Below are positions 20,476-28,230 of a stretch of 64,000 nt of DNA, piece by piece. This DNA is from Macrococcus bovicus. Its GTDB lineage: Bacteria > Bacillota > Bacilli > Staphylococcales > Staphylococcaceae. A program made the position numbers and the translations under genes. The notes beneath the pieces were generated by a model. That model was not told the DNA's origin, did not search any database, and saw only the letters and a list, made by a program, of their open reading frames with translations. Within the stretch, counting starts at the first letter, position 1; each line of letters opens with the position of its first letter. The stretch is from the NCBI RefSeq assembly GCF_004359575.1, contig NZ_SCWF01000001.1, positions 248,001 to 312,000 of the forward strand, given 5' to 3'.

Positions 20476-20486
20476 CCCTTGATATA
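20476..20486 (+). repeat. 11-bp terminal inverted repeat, right copy
   Basis: CCCTTGATATA is the exact reverse complement of TATATCAAGGG at 7968-7978. It lies 26 bases inside the right core. Confidence 0.6.
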
Positions 20487-20510
20487 TAAGCGTTTATATA
20501 AAAAGGTATA

Positions 20511-21044
20511 TTACTCTTCCCACTCGATATAACCCTTCCGTTTGAAATAGGCGAGGAAGCGTCTCTCCATCATGCGGTTGACGCGCGTCTTCCATTCGTC
20601 ATTTGATTTGACGGGTACCACCATGATCGAATAAAAGCCGTTGGAATTCGCTGCCAGCACATCAGTCATCATCTGGTCACCGATAACCACTGTCTCATCC
20701 GGTGTCACTTCCATTGCTTTGACCGCTTTTTTGAACGCCTGCCCCATCGGTTTTCGGGCATTAAAAATATAGTCTACCTTCAGCGGCGTCGCAAATGCAG
20801 CGACGCGGGTCTCATTATTATTGGAGACGATTGTAATCTTGATACCCGCTTTTGCCATCTGATTGAACCAGGCGATGACTTCTTCTGTGGCCAGTTCGAC
20901 ATCCCAGCCGACTAATGTATTGTCCAGGTCTGTGATGATTGCTTTAACACCCCGGGCCTTCAGATCTTCCGGTCTGATCTCAAAGACATTCTTCACGTAT
21001 TGGCTGGGCATTAAATATTTTTTCAGTATACTCACTGTTTTCAC
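20511..21044 (-). CDS. yqeG: YqeG, HAD-family phosphatase
   Basis: HAD IIIA-type phosphatase of 177 residues. The nucleophile motif AIITDLDNTLVGWD has the D-x-D pair at about residues 38-40. The Thr/Ser motif is ITIVSNNN. The Lys is in ARKPMGQAFKKA, and the last motif is VVIGDQMMTDVLAANSNG. Its substrate in Firmicutes is uncertain; relatives act on phosphatidylglycerol phosphate. The island uses its last codons (IEWEE) as integration target, and the C-terminus stays intact. The sequence IEWE at the end resembles that of guaA, used by some staphylococcal islands. Confidence 0.92.
   Translation of the reverse strand: MKTVSILKKYLMPSQYVKNVFEIRPEDLKARGVKAIITDLDNTLVGWDVELATEEVIAWFNQMAKAGIKITIVSNNNETRVAAFATPLKVDYIFNARKPMGQAFKKAVKAMEVTPDETVVIGDQMMTDVLAANSNGFYSIMVVPVKSNDEWKTRVNRMMERRFLAYFKRKGYIEWEE
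20512..20528. repeat. Right attachment site (attR core) in the yqeG 3' end
   Basis: TACTCTTCCCACTCGAT codes on the minus strand for the Ile-Glu-Trp-Glu-Glu end of YqeG plus part of its stop. The element restores the coding end, now with a TAA stop. The ancestral junction, reconstructed from the left side, would give TAG. Confidence 0.82.
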
Positions 21045-21073
21045 CTCAATTCATTCATACCTTAATTCCACCA

Positions 21074-21106
21074 TAATAAAACCCCCATTCTCTTGGAACT
21101 GGGGGT
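21074..21106 (-). terminator. Terminator between the small membrane ORF and yqeG
   Basis: On the minus strand ACCCCCA and TGGGGGT pair around a 12-base loop and are followed by TTTTATTATGG. Confidence 0.78.
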
Positions 21107-21111
21107 CCATG

Positions 21112-21216
21112 CTATTCGATGATTTCTTTGTCGCCGTAATCGACTTCTGTTTCACTGTAAATGATGAAGCCGATGATCGCAGTTGCAATCACTGATAATG
21201 CCATGATGAAGATCAT
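21112..21216 (-). CDS. Small membrane protein of 34 residues
   Basis: Short reading frame starting MIFIMALSVIATAIIGFIIY, that is, one membrane helix with almost no N-terminal tail, followed by an acidic cytoplasmic or external end (SETEVDYGDKEIIE). It has a strong ribosome site (TTAGGAGGCG, 6 bases before the ATG), begins 15 bases after mtnN and ends just before a terminator. It is therefore the last gene of the mtnN transcript. Function unknown. The arrangement argues for a real gene in spite of its size. Confidence 0.7.
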   Translation of the reverse strand: MIFIMALSVIATAIIGFIIYSETEVDYGDKEIIE

Positions 21217-21231
21217 GTCAACGCCTCCTAA

Positions 21232-21930
21232 CTACTTTGTCGCAGCAAATGTCTCTATTAATGATTTTACAATTTTACTGGACGATACGCAAGCGACTTT
21301 CAGGAACTCTTCGAATGTCATCCCTGCTTCTCCGTTCGCCAAATCTGAGACGGCACGCGTGATAATGAAAGGCGTCTGGTACTGATAGGCGACTTGTGCC
21401 ACTGCCGCTGCTTCCATTTCAACAGCGAGCACATCAGGGAAGTTCTCGATAATCTTCTGTTTCTTCTCCAATGAACCGATAAAGCTGTCGCCAGAAACGA
21501 TCAGCCCGATATGAGCATGCAGATCGTTATGCCGGATCGCTTCTTCTGTCAGCGATATCAGCTTCTTGTCTGCCGCATAAGTCTTTGGCATACCCGGCAC
21601 TTGTCCTAGCACATAACCAAATTCTGTCGCATCTACATCGTGATGCAGGACCTCACGGCTGACAACGATATCACCTACACTCAGTCCCTGGCCAAGCCCG
21701 CCAGCAGAACCTGTGTTGATAATGGCTTCCGGCTGATAATGTTCGATAAGAAGAGCCGTCGTCAATGCGGCGTTCACCTTACCGATCCCACTCTGCATCA
21801 GGACCACTTCATAACCGTACAGACTGCCTGTATAAACTTCGACATGCGCATGTTTTTTCACTTCAAGATGCTCGATGTCATTCTTCAGGATTTCGACTTC
21901 CTCCTGCATTGCACCTATAATTCCAAGCAT
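21232..21930 (-). CDS. mtnN: 5'-methylthioadenosine/S-adenosylhomocysteine nucleosidase
   Basis: Splits methylthioadenosine and S-adenosylhomocysteine into adenine and the thioribose part, recycling by-products of methylation and polyamine or autoinducer-2 routes. The 232-residue protein shows MLGIIGAMQEEVEIL at the start, with catalytic Glu at 12, the SAGGLGQGLSVGDIVVS phosphorylase motif, VEMEAAAVAQVAY with the ribose-binding Glu, and the final Asp in TRAVSDLANG. The start five codons inside the longest frame is chosen because GAGGAGG lies 8 bases upstream and would itself be coding in the longer version. Confidence 0.96.
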   Translation of the reverse strand: MLGIIGAMQEEVEILKNDIEHLEVKKHAHVEVYTGSLYGYEVVLMQSGIGKVNAALTTALLIEHYQPEAIINTGSAGGLGQGLSVGDIVVSREVLHHDVDATEFGYVLGQVPGMPKTYAADKKLISLTEEAIRHNDLHAHIGLIVSGDSFIGSLEKKQKIIENFPDVLAVEMEAAAVAQVAYQYQTPFIITRAVSDLANGEAGMTFEEFLKVACVSSSKIVKSLIETFAATK

Positions 21931-21980
21931 GATTTTCCTCCTCAAATAAAAAGTAGATTCCTAAAGAATCTACTTGAATT

Positions 21981-22457
21981 TTAGCTGATTTCGACGATTT
22001 TAACACGCATTTCATTACCGTTCGGTAACGGTACGTTCACTTCGTCATTCACTTTTTTGCCGATCAATGCTTTAGCGATCGGTGATTCATTTGAGATCTT
22101 GCCTTCAAATGGATCCGCTTCTGCAGAACCGACGATCATATATGATTCTTCATCGCCGTCCGGCACTTCCACGAATTTCACTGTGCGGCCGATCTGTACT
22201 TCTGATTTTGAACCGTCATCAGAAATGATTTTAGCGTGACGGAGCATCATCTCAATCTTGACGATCTCCTGTTCAACGAAGCCCTGCTCGTCTTTTGCAG
22301 CATCGTACTCAGAGTTCTCTGATAAGTCGCCGAAGCTGCGTGCCACTTTAATTTTCTCTACTACTTCAGGACGTTTAATCGTCTTTAAATGCTCTAATTC
22401 TTCTTCAAGCTTGTTATAACCTTCTTGAGTCATCGGATATTCTTTTTGGATTTCCAT
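21981..22457 (-). CDS. greA: Transcription elongation factor GreA
   Basis: Rescues backtracked RNA polymerase by making it cut the extruded RNA 3' end. The 158-residue protein has the N-terminal coiled coil ([41 protein letters not shown] by position 14-54) carrying the acidic tip (Asp and Glu in [13 protein letters not shown]), and the C-terminal FKBP-like domain ([22 protein letters not shown]). The length is standard. It sits between udk and mtnN, as in staphylococci. Confidence 0.97.
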   Translation of the reverse strand: MEIQKEYPMTQEGYNKLEEELEHLKTIKRPEVVEKIKVARSFGDLSENSEYDAAKDEQGFVEQEIVKIEMMLRHAKIISDDGSKSEVQIGRTVKFVEVPDGDEESYMIVGSAEADPFEGKISNESPIAKALIGKKVNDEVNVPLPNGNEMRVKIVEIS

Positions 22458-22480
22458 TACTGTTCCTTCTTTCTGTGACC

Positions 22481-23098
22481 TTAATTTCTGATCAATGATT
22501 GTATTTTAGTTGTCATGATATCAATGGCGACTTCATTGCTGCCACCTTCAGGAATAATGATATCGGCATATTTCTTTGTAGGTTCAATAAACTGATTGTG
22601 CATCGGACGGACAACCGTTAAATACTGCTCGATAACGGATTCCATTGTGCGACCACGCTCTTCTATATCTCTCGTCATTCTTCGTAATATACGAAGATCT
22701 GCATCTGTATCTACAAATATTTTTACGTCCATCAAGTCTCGCAGCTCCTGGTTCTCCAGTGCGAAAATTCCTTCTACTATAATAACATCTTTCGGTTCAA
22801 ATGTAATCGTTTTCTCGCTTCTTGTATGGATGGTGTAATCATATGTCGGCACTTTGACGGCCTTGCCGTCCCGCAGGTCGGTCAAATTCTGGATGAGTAA
22901 ATCATTATCAAAAGCAAATGGATGATCATAGTTGGTCTTCAGTCTCTCCTCGAAACTGAGATGAGTCTGATCTTTATAATAATAATCCTGTTCAATTAAA
23001 GCAACGCTGTAACCTTCCAGGTTCTTTAATATTTTAGAGGTTACAGAGGTCTTCCCGGACCCCGAACCACCTGCAATTCCAATGATAGTAGTCATCAA
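22481..23098 (-). CDS. udk: Uridine kinase
   Basis: Phosphorylates uridine and cytidine to their 5'-monophosphates in pyrimidine salvage. The 205-residue protein has the P-loop [13 protein letters not shown] at about 7-19, the Asp-Tyr pair (EQDYYYKD), YDHPFAFD, the lid [11 protein letters not shown] and [12 protein letters not shown]. The ATG overlaps the stop of trhP2 by 4 bases. The gene order udk-greA is conserved. Confidence 0.96.
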   Translation of the reverse strand: MMTTIIGIAGGSGSGKTSVTSKILKNLEGYSVALIEQDYYYKDQTHLSFEERLKTNYDHPFAFDNDLLIQNLTDLRDGKAVKVPTYDYTIHTRSEKTITFEPKDVIIVEGIFALENQELRDLMDVKIFVDTDADLRILRRMTRDIEERGRTMESVIEQYLTVVRPMHNQFIEPTKKYADIIIPEGGSNEVAIDIMTTKIQSLIRN

Positions 23099-24333
23099 GC
23101 CATTTCCTTCCGCATCATATTATTTTTGTATACCGGATGGTCCACTTTAATCTGTACAAGCTGCAGTGGATGACGCGCAGCATCAAGCGCAGTGCCTTCT
23201 TCATCGTAGATCGCTGTGATCACTTGTTTGAAGTTGTCAATTTCAGGTCCGAAGAATTCGATTTCCATTCCCGGCTTGAAGTTGTTACGCTGCTGTATCG
23301 TTGCCATCCGGGTCTTTTCATCATAGTCTAACACTAATCCACAGAAATCAAAAGGCGTTTTCTTAGATTGCTCATGCCCGAACATCTGCTCCTCGTAGCC
23401 AGGCACCCCTTCAAAGAAGGCAGGGGCCGTATCGCGGTTTGCACATTTGCCCAGTTCAATGATCCACTCAGGATCGATTTTGAAGTTCTCCGGATCAGCA
23501 CAGTAGGCATCGATGACTTTACGATAGACAGAGACGACTGTCGCGATGTAATGAATCGACTTCATCCGCCCTTCAATCTTCAGCGAGTCTATACCGATAT
23601 CAATCATGCTTGGAATGGATTCAATCAGCTTCAGATCTTTCGGACTCATCGCAAATGGTGTCACATCTTCACCTTCAAAGACTACATCCAGTTCATCATT
23701 GTCCACCGTAAGCAGGTCATAATCCCAGCGGCAGCTCTGACAGCAGCCGCCGCGGTTAGAGTCACGGGCTGTCATATGGTTACTTAAAGTACAGCGTCCT
23801 GAATAGGCGATACACATCGCACCATGAACAAAGGCCTCAATTTCAATATCCACTTTTTCCTTCATCAGACGCATTTCCTCTGCGCCGGTTTCACGTGCCA
23901 GCACCACACGTTCTAAGCCTTCATTTTTCCAGTACTCCACTGCTTTCCAGTTTGAGAGCGACTGCTGCGTACTTAAATGAATTTCAAGCTTCGGTGCCAC
24001 TCGTTTACATGTCTCAATAATAAGCGGATCCGCTACAATGATACCTGTTGCGCCCGTTGCTTCCAGCTGACGCAGATAATCATCGAGCCCTTCTATATTT
24101 TCATCATGGGCAATGATGTTCGTTGTGACATAGATTTTTGCGCCGTACTTCTTGGCGAAGTCGACACCTTCCTTAATCTCATCCATCGTGAAATTATCAG
24201 CATTTGAACGGAGTCCATATTCCTGTCCACCCAGGAAAACAGCATCTGCACCGTAATGAACGGCAATCTTCAGTTTCTCAAGATTGCCGGCAGGCGCTAA
24301 CAGTTCCGGTTTCTTTAATATTGTTTTAGTCAT
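23095..24333 (-). CDS. trhP2: U32-family tRNA uridine hydroxylation protein TrhP2 (YrrO)
   Basis: Peptidase-U32-fold protein of 412 residues. In Bacillus the YrrN/YrrO pair takes part in hydroxylating U34 of certain tRNAs (5-hydroxyuridine), drawing on prephenate. The U32 signature is visible: [12 protein letters not shown], then [22 protein letters not shown] with Cys residues, and the iron-sulfur-type cysteines in [13 protein letters not shown]. The C-terminal domain follows. It adjoins trhP1 and trmR, which act in the same modification. The older label 'collagenase-like protease' should not be taken literally. Confidence 0.9.
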   Translation of the reverse strand: MTKTILKKPELLAPAGNLEKLKIAVHYGADAVFLGGQEYGLRSNADNFTMDEIKEGVDFAKKYGAKIYVTTNIIAHDENIEGLDDYLRQLEATGATGIIVADPLIIETCKRVAPKLEIHLSTQQSLSNWKAVEYWKNEGLERVVLARETGAEEMRLMKEKVDIEIEAFVHGAMCIAYSGRCTLSNHMTARDSNRGGCCQSCRWDYDLLTVDNDELDVVFEGEDVTPFAMSPKDLKLIESIPSMIDIGIDSLKIEGRMKSIHYIATVVSVYRKVIDAYCADPENFKIDPEWIIELGKCANRDTAPAFFEGVPGYEEQMFGHEQSKKTPFDFCGLVLDYDEKTRMATIQQRNNFKPGMEIEFFGPEIDNFKQVITAIYDEEGTALDAARHPLQLVQIKVDHPVYKNNMMRKEMA

Positions 24334-24344
24334 ACTATCATCCC

Positions 24345-25268
24345 TTAATATACAGTTTGTTTATAGAGGAAGCCTTGATCTAGCGGACGATGCTCCGGCT
24401 GGATATCTTCAATCGCTTCCATCATATCGAATTTTTCATCGTCGTAAAGGTCGGGGTCCTCATGGTAAAGATCAATGGCTTTACGGTATTGTCGCGTCAC
24501 TTCTGTGATATAGTCAGCGGAATGCAGGACACCATCTATTTTAAAGCTGTCAATCCCTGCCTCAAACAGTTCTTCCAGCTCTTCTATCACGCAGATGTCA
24601 TTCGGACTCATGATATGTGTGCCGTTGTAATCTTCATAGATAGGATATTTGTTGTTGCGTTCCTCATCATAGAGCAGCATATTCTTGGCATCCTGACGGT
24701 TCTCAATCTTCATCGCTTTATCCATGTAGAGGAAATAATTACCGAGCAGCTGACGCTTCGACTGGAACATACAAGTCATGCCATGGACCTGGACTTCAAT
24801 CTCGACATGTGTGTTTTCCTTGATCTCGATCACTTCTTCCATGCTCAGTTCGCGAGCAAGAACCGCCCGCACAGCACCGCGTTCACCCCAGTAGTTACAT
24901 TGGAACTGGTTGGTCACCAGTGTTTCCTGGTTCCAGTGCAGCGGAATCGGATTTTCCTGCTCTTTCACATACATCACAACAGCAGGGTCGCCGAAAAGAA
25001 TGCGATCCGGCCGTACTTCGTGCAGCCAGTTGATATAGTCTTCTACAGCATCTAAATGCTCATTGTGAAAAAGTCCGTTGACTGCCACGTAAGCTTTCTT
25101 ATCTGCTGCGTGAATCATGTCGATGGCCTGCACAAGGGATTCACGGTTGAATTCTCCTGCTAAACGGAGCCCAAACTGCGCTTCACCGATGACAAAGGCA
25201 TCGGCGCCTGCTTCCAGGAGCTCTTCAATATGTTCGAGTGACGTAGGGGTTACCAATAATTCAGTCAT
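24345..25268 (-). CDS. trhP1: U32-family tRNA uridine hydroxylation protein TrhP1 (YrrN)
   Basis: Shorter U32-fold paralogue of 307 residues, 11 bases upstream of trhP2. It has the matching segments NQETLVTNQFQCNYWGERGA and VEIEVQVHGMTCMFQSKRQLLGNYF, but lacks the four-cysteine cluster and the C-terminal domain of TrhP2. This is the same division of labour as in Bacillus subtilis YrrN/YrrO. Role: partner or paralogue in making 5-hydroxyuridine at tRNA position 34. Confidence 0.9.
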   Translation of the reverse strand: MTELLVTPTSLEHIEELLEAGADAFVIGEAQFGLRLAGEFNRESLVQAIDMIHAADKKAYVAVNGLFHNEHLDAVEDYINWLHEVRPDRILFGDPAVVMYVKEQENPIPLHWNQETLVTNQFQCNYWGERGAVRAVLARELSMEEVIEIKENTHVEIEVQVHGMTCMFQSKRQLLGNYFLYMDKAMKIENRQDAKNMLLYDEERNNKYPIYEDYNGTHIMSPNDICVIEELEELFEAGIDSFKIDGVLHSADYITEVTRQYRKAIDLYHEDPDLYDDEKFDMMEAIEDIQPEHRPLDQGFLYKQTVY

Positions 25269-25269
25269 A

Positions 25270-25896
25270 TTACCTCTCCTTTATAGAGATGCTCATGCCA
25301 TCTCCTAAATCTATGAAATTCGTTGTATAGTCTGTCTGTTCTTTCAGCCAGTCATTATATTTCTCAATTTTTCTGACCATCTGTTTGACGTTACGGCTGC
25401 GGACAATTTCGATATTGCCGACAAAATCGTGATAAAGAATATTGTCAGTAATGATGAGTCCACCTTTTTTAACGAGCGGGCTATAGAGTTCAAAGAATCT
25501 CTTCGACTGCGCTTTCGCCGCATCGATAAACAATATATCATATTCCCGGTCGTTTACTTTTTCAAATGCCTCAGCCGCGTCTGCAAATATCAGTCTGACC
25601 TGCTTCTCATAGTTAAAATGCTTGACGTTCTGAACCGCTAAATCATACATTTCAGGATTCCGCTCGATCGTTGTCACATGCATCTGATTATCGACCGACG
25701 CGAAGTGCATGCCGCTGTATGCGATGGCTGTGCCGATTTCCAGTACGCTCTCTGCCTTGTGAATTCTCATCAGCTGTTTGACCATCTCAAGTGCGACCTT
25801 GTCCATGATAGGTACAGCGTTCTCTTCAGCATATTCCCGTAATTGGTCTAAAGAACTGACCGCGTTCAGCTGCGTAATATATTCTCTATTATCCAT
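25270..25896 (-). CDS. trmR: tRNA 5-hydroxyuridine methyltransferase TrmR (YrrM)
   Basis: O-methyltransferase that converts 5-hydroxyuridine at tRNA wobble position 34 to 5-methoxyuridine. The 208-residue protein (start MDNREYITQLNAVSSLDQLRE) has the SAM-binding signature VLEIGTAIAYSGMHFA, the Glu-Arg switch TTIERNPEMYDLA, and the metal site DILFIDAAKAQSKRFFELY followed by TDNILYHD. A longer in-frame start would add 19 residues reaching back into the upstream terminator and is rejected. It precedes trhP1 by one base. Confidence 0.91.
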   Translation of the reverse strand: MDNREYITQLNAVSSLDQLREYAEENAVPIMDKVALEMVKQLMRIHKAESVLEIGTAIAYSGMHFASVDNQMHVTTIERNPEMYDLAVQNVKHFNYEKQVRLIFADAAEAFEKVNDREYDILFIDAAKAQSKRFFELYSPLVKKGGLIITDNILYHDFVGNIEIVRSRNVKQMVRKIEKYNDWLKEQTDYTTNFIDLGDGMSISIKER

Positions 25897-25914
25897 TTTA
25901 TTCAATCCTTTAAC

Positions 25915-25943
25915 AGAAAAACTACCAACCCGAGGGTTGGTAG
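25915..25943 (-). terminator. Terminator between mltG and trmR
   Basis: On the minus strand CTACCAACCC and GGGTTGGTAG pair with a 2-base loop, followed by TTTTTC. It ends the alaS-to-mltG group of transcripts. Confidence 0.8.
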
Positions 25944-26001
25944 AGTTCATCAATCATTCAGATTATTGTAGCACATTTCAGGGGATTTATTAAGCTAAAA
26001 A

Positions 26002-27129
26002 TTAAAATCCGATGTATTTCGCTTTATTTGCATTATGCTCTTCCAGTGTTTTTGCAAAGTAGTTTTTACCGTTCTTATCAGCGAGGAAATACAGATAATC
26101 TGTATGAGCCGGATTAAGTGCGCTTTCCATTGACTCAGTGCCGCTTGCTGCAATAGGGCCGGGCGGCAGACCGACGTTCTGATAAGTATTGTATGGATCA
26201 TCTACTTTTGTATCCTGCTCATAAGTGACGTCTTTATGACGGCCAAGTGCATAGAGAACAGTCGGATCGGTCTGCAGAGGCATCTCAGGATTCTCTTCCA
26301 TACGGTTGATGAATACCGAAGCAATCTTTGCACGATCAGTCAGGCCGGATGCTTCACGTTCAATCAATGAACTGAATGTCAGGAACTCATGGAAGGTCAT
26401 CCTTTTTTCCTGTCCTGCTTCATTAATCAAGACACCGCCGTATTTATCCCATAATGGAAAGGCATTATCTTCCGTTGCAGTCAGCATCTTATCTACAATC
26501 TGCTCAACTGTCGGATTCTCTTCCGTGAAATCATAGGTCGCCGGGAACAGGTAACCTTCAAGCGGATGTTTGATTTCTTTGTTATAGACCTCTTTTGTAA
26601 TGAGCTTAGGGTGTTTTTCCTGCATTTTTTTCACGAACACAGGGTCGTCAATTTGTTTCGTGAACTCCGTTGCTGTGATTGAAGTATTTTTTTCTACGAT
26701 TTTACCTATTTCATCTAAAGTGATACCTTCCGGAAAACCGATTTTGAATAAGACCGGCAGATACACCTCGCCTTTTTGCAGGCTTTTAGAAATCTGTTCA
26801 AATGTCATAGAAGGAGAAAGTTCATACTTCCCTGCCTTAAAGTCAGAGATATTGTTGAATTTCAGATAATACTTAAACATCGTGCTGTTCTTGATAATAT
26901 GATTTGCTTCTAGTTTCTCACCAATTGCTGTTGCAGATTCGCCAGGCAGTATTTCAATTTTGGTCACTGCTTTGTTATCCGGGTCCAACGGTTTCTGGCT
27001 GGATGTGAAATAGAACAATCCAGCAATACCAGCAATAATAATTCCCAGTAGGAAAAGTCCGATGATGATCGCTGAAGCGAATCTCGATACGGATGCCGTG
27101 TCACGTATCTCTTTATTTCGCTTACTCAT
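26002..27129 (-). CDS. mltG: Endolytic murein transglycosylase MltG
   Basis: Membrane enzyme that cuts growing glycan strands of peptidoglycan and so sets strand length. The 375-residue protein has a short cytoplasmic part, one membrane helix at about 19-45 (FASAIIIGLFLLGIIIAGIAGLFYF by position), a LysM-like region (ESATAIGEKLEANHIIKNS) and the YceG domain. The catalytic Glu lies in FSSLIEREASGLTDRAKIASVFINR, and LQTDPTVLYALG follows, as in the family. It is downstream of yrzB. Confidence 0.94.
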   Translation of the reverse strand: MSKRNKEIRDTASVSRFASAIIIGLFLLGIIIAGIAGLFYFTSSQKPLDPDNKAVTKIEILPGESATAIGEKLEANHIIKNSTMFKYYLKFNNISDFKAGKYELSPSMTFEQISKSLQKGEVYLPVLFKIGFPEGITLDEIGKIVEKNTSITATEFTKQIDDPVFVKKMQEKHPKLITKEVYNKEIKHPLEGYLFPATYDFTEENPTVEQIVDKMLTATEDNAFPLWDKYGGVLINEAGQEKRMTFHEFLTFSSLIEREASGLTDRAKIASVFINRMEENPEMPLQTDPTVLYALGRHKDVTYEQDTKVDDPYNTYQNVGLPPGPIAASGTESMESALNPAHTDYLYFLADKNGKNYFAKTLEEHNANKAKYIGF

Positions 27130-27144
27130 AGATTCACCTTATCC

Positions 27145-27471
27145 TTAGAAATTTTCCTCATCGATTTCAGTGTTGACGATTTCTTCAATCATATCCCACT
27201 CTTCATCTGTTTCAACCGGTAAGAAACGGCCGCCGTCACCTTCTTCATTAGGGACGTTAATCATCGGAATAAGTTCAATTTCTTCATCATCTGAAGCACC
27301 TTCTTCCGCTAAAATCACATAGTTTTTATCGAACTGCGGATTATAGAACTCCAGCACTTTGCGGTAAAGCACTTCATTGTTATCTTCATCATATAACGTT
27401 AAGAGCTCTTCCTCGTTGTTGATATCCAATGTTTCTTGTACTTCTTCATTTTCATTTTTAAATTCAGTCAT
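27145..27471 (-). CDS. yrzB: DUF1292 family protein YrzB
   Basis: Acidic protein of 108 residues. The DUF1292 core is [22 protein letters not shown] at about residues 23-44, then YVILAE and [20 protein letters not shown]. No function is established. The ireB-ruvX-yrzB order is conserved across Firmicutes. The start [10 protein letters not shown] at 27471 follows GGAG; an ATG two codons upstream is also possible. Confidence 0.92.
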   Translation of the reverse strand: MTEFKNENEEVQETLDINNEEELLTLYDEDNNEVLYRKVLEFYNPQFDKNYVILAEEGASDDEEIELIPMINVPNEEGDGGRFLPVETDEEWDMIEEIVNTEIDEENF

Positions 27472-27483
27472 AGTCATTCTCCT

Positions 27484-27906
27484 TTAGGATTTAGAATTAA
27501 GATAGCCTTGCAGAATAAAGACCGCTGCCATCTTATCAATAACAGCCTTCCGTTTCTTACGTGAGACATCTGCTTCAAGCAAGGTGCGCTCAGCCCCGAC
27601 AGTCGATAATCGTTCATCCCACATGACGATTTCGAGATGCGGACACGCTTCCTTCAACATTTGACTGTACTGAAGAGAAGCTTCGCCGCGCGGACCAATT
27701 GAATTGTTCATATTTTTCGGCAGTCCGATGACCGCCACAGATACTTGATGCTCTTCAATAATCTCCTTCAGCCTGTCAATGCCGAAAATACCTGCGTCTT
27801 CATTGATTCGCAAAGTTTCCAGTCCCTGTGCCGTCCACCCCATCGCATCACTCAATGCGATGCCGACCGTCTTGGAGCCTACATCGAGGCCTATTACCTT
27901 ATTCAT
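27484..27906 (-). CDS. ruvX: Holliday junction resolvase-like RuvX (YqgF)
   Basis: RNase H-fold protein of 140 residues, linked to 16S rRNA 5'-end processing and in some species to Holliday-junction cleavage. Acidic active-site residues are seen in [16 protein letters not shown] (Asp7), [13 protein letters not shown] (RuvX hallmark) and [16 protein letters not shown] (Asp and Glu). The last acidic site is in [20 protein letters not shown]. It overlaps ireB by 8 bases. Confidence 0.93.
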   Translation of the reverse strand: MNKVIGLDVGSKTVGIALSDAMGWTAQGLETLRINEDAGIFGIDRLKEIIEEHQVSVAVIGLPKNMNNSIGPRGEASLQYSQMLKEACPHLEIVMWDERLSTVGAERTLLEADVSRKKRKAVIDKMAAVFILQGYLNSKS

Positions 27907-28168
27907 GTGACGCTGTTTCTGACTCGATATAATGCTTCACCAGCTGCTCCATGATGTCATCTCTATCCAGTCTTCTGATTTGGTTACGCGCCTCATTATG
28001 TCTTGGAATATAGGCGGGATCACCTGATAAGAGGTAGCCGACAATTTGATTGATCGGGCTGTAACCTCTTTCTTCCAAAGTATGATAAACATTCAGAAGG
28101 ACGGTACGTACTTCTTCTTTCGGTAATTCTTCAATGTCGAATTTCATCGTCTTATCAAAGTTTTCCAC
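27899..28168 (-). CDS. ireB: IreB family regulatory phosphoprotein
   Basis: Small protein of 89 residues (UPF0297), known in Enterococcus as a substrate of the PASTA-domain Ser/Thr kinase that governs cephalosporin tolerance. The sequence from [20 protein letters not shown] to the motif [20 protein letters not shown] is family-typical. The start is taken as GTG at 28168, with GGGGTG 7 bases before it, which gives the family N-terminus (ENFDKTM). An upstream ATG would add 11 residues not seen in the family. Confidence 0.92.
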   Translation of the reverse strand: MENFDKTMKFDIEELPKEEVRTVLLNVYHTLEERGYSPINQIVGYLLSGDPAYIPRHNEARNQIRRLDRDDIMEQLVKHYIESETASHE

Positions 28169-28230
28169 TAAGTTACACCCCTTCACATTACATTTGTTCA
28201 CATTGTATCATATCTTAAATGCTCGATAAA

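Larger units (their letters stand above)
7909..20528. mobile_element. Integrated phage-satellite-like island in the 3' end of yqeG
   Basis: Element of about 12.6 kb bounded by direct repeats of the yqeG 3' end. It has a tyrosine integrase at its right border, reading toward yqeG, next to a Stl/CI-like repressor, then a divergent leftward operon with a Cro-like protein, small regulators, a phage-type replisome organiser, a G39P-like helicase loader, DnaB helicase and a set of unknown genes, ending in a HEPN gene and a structured non-coding tract. There are no genes for portal, capsid, tail, large terminase, holin or endolysin, and no resistance or toxin gene I recognise. The integrase-repressor-divergent replication plan resembles phage-inducible chromosomal islands, though these usually carry primase/Rep rather than DnaB. 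A degraded prophage is the alternative. Confidence 0.85.

Noticed and set aside
7909-20528. Resistance or virulence cargo in the island
   Set aside because: Every reading frame of useful size was read; none resembles a known resistance or toxin gene. Only the HEPN gene is a plausible cargo.
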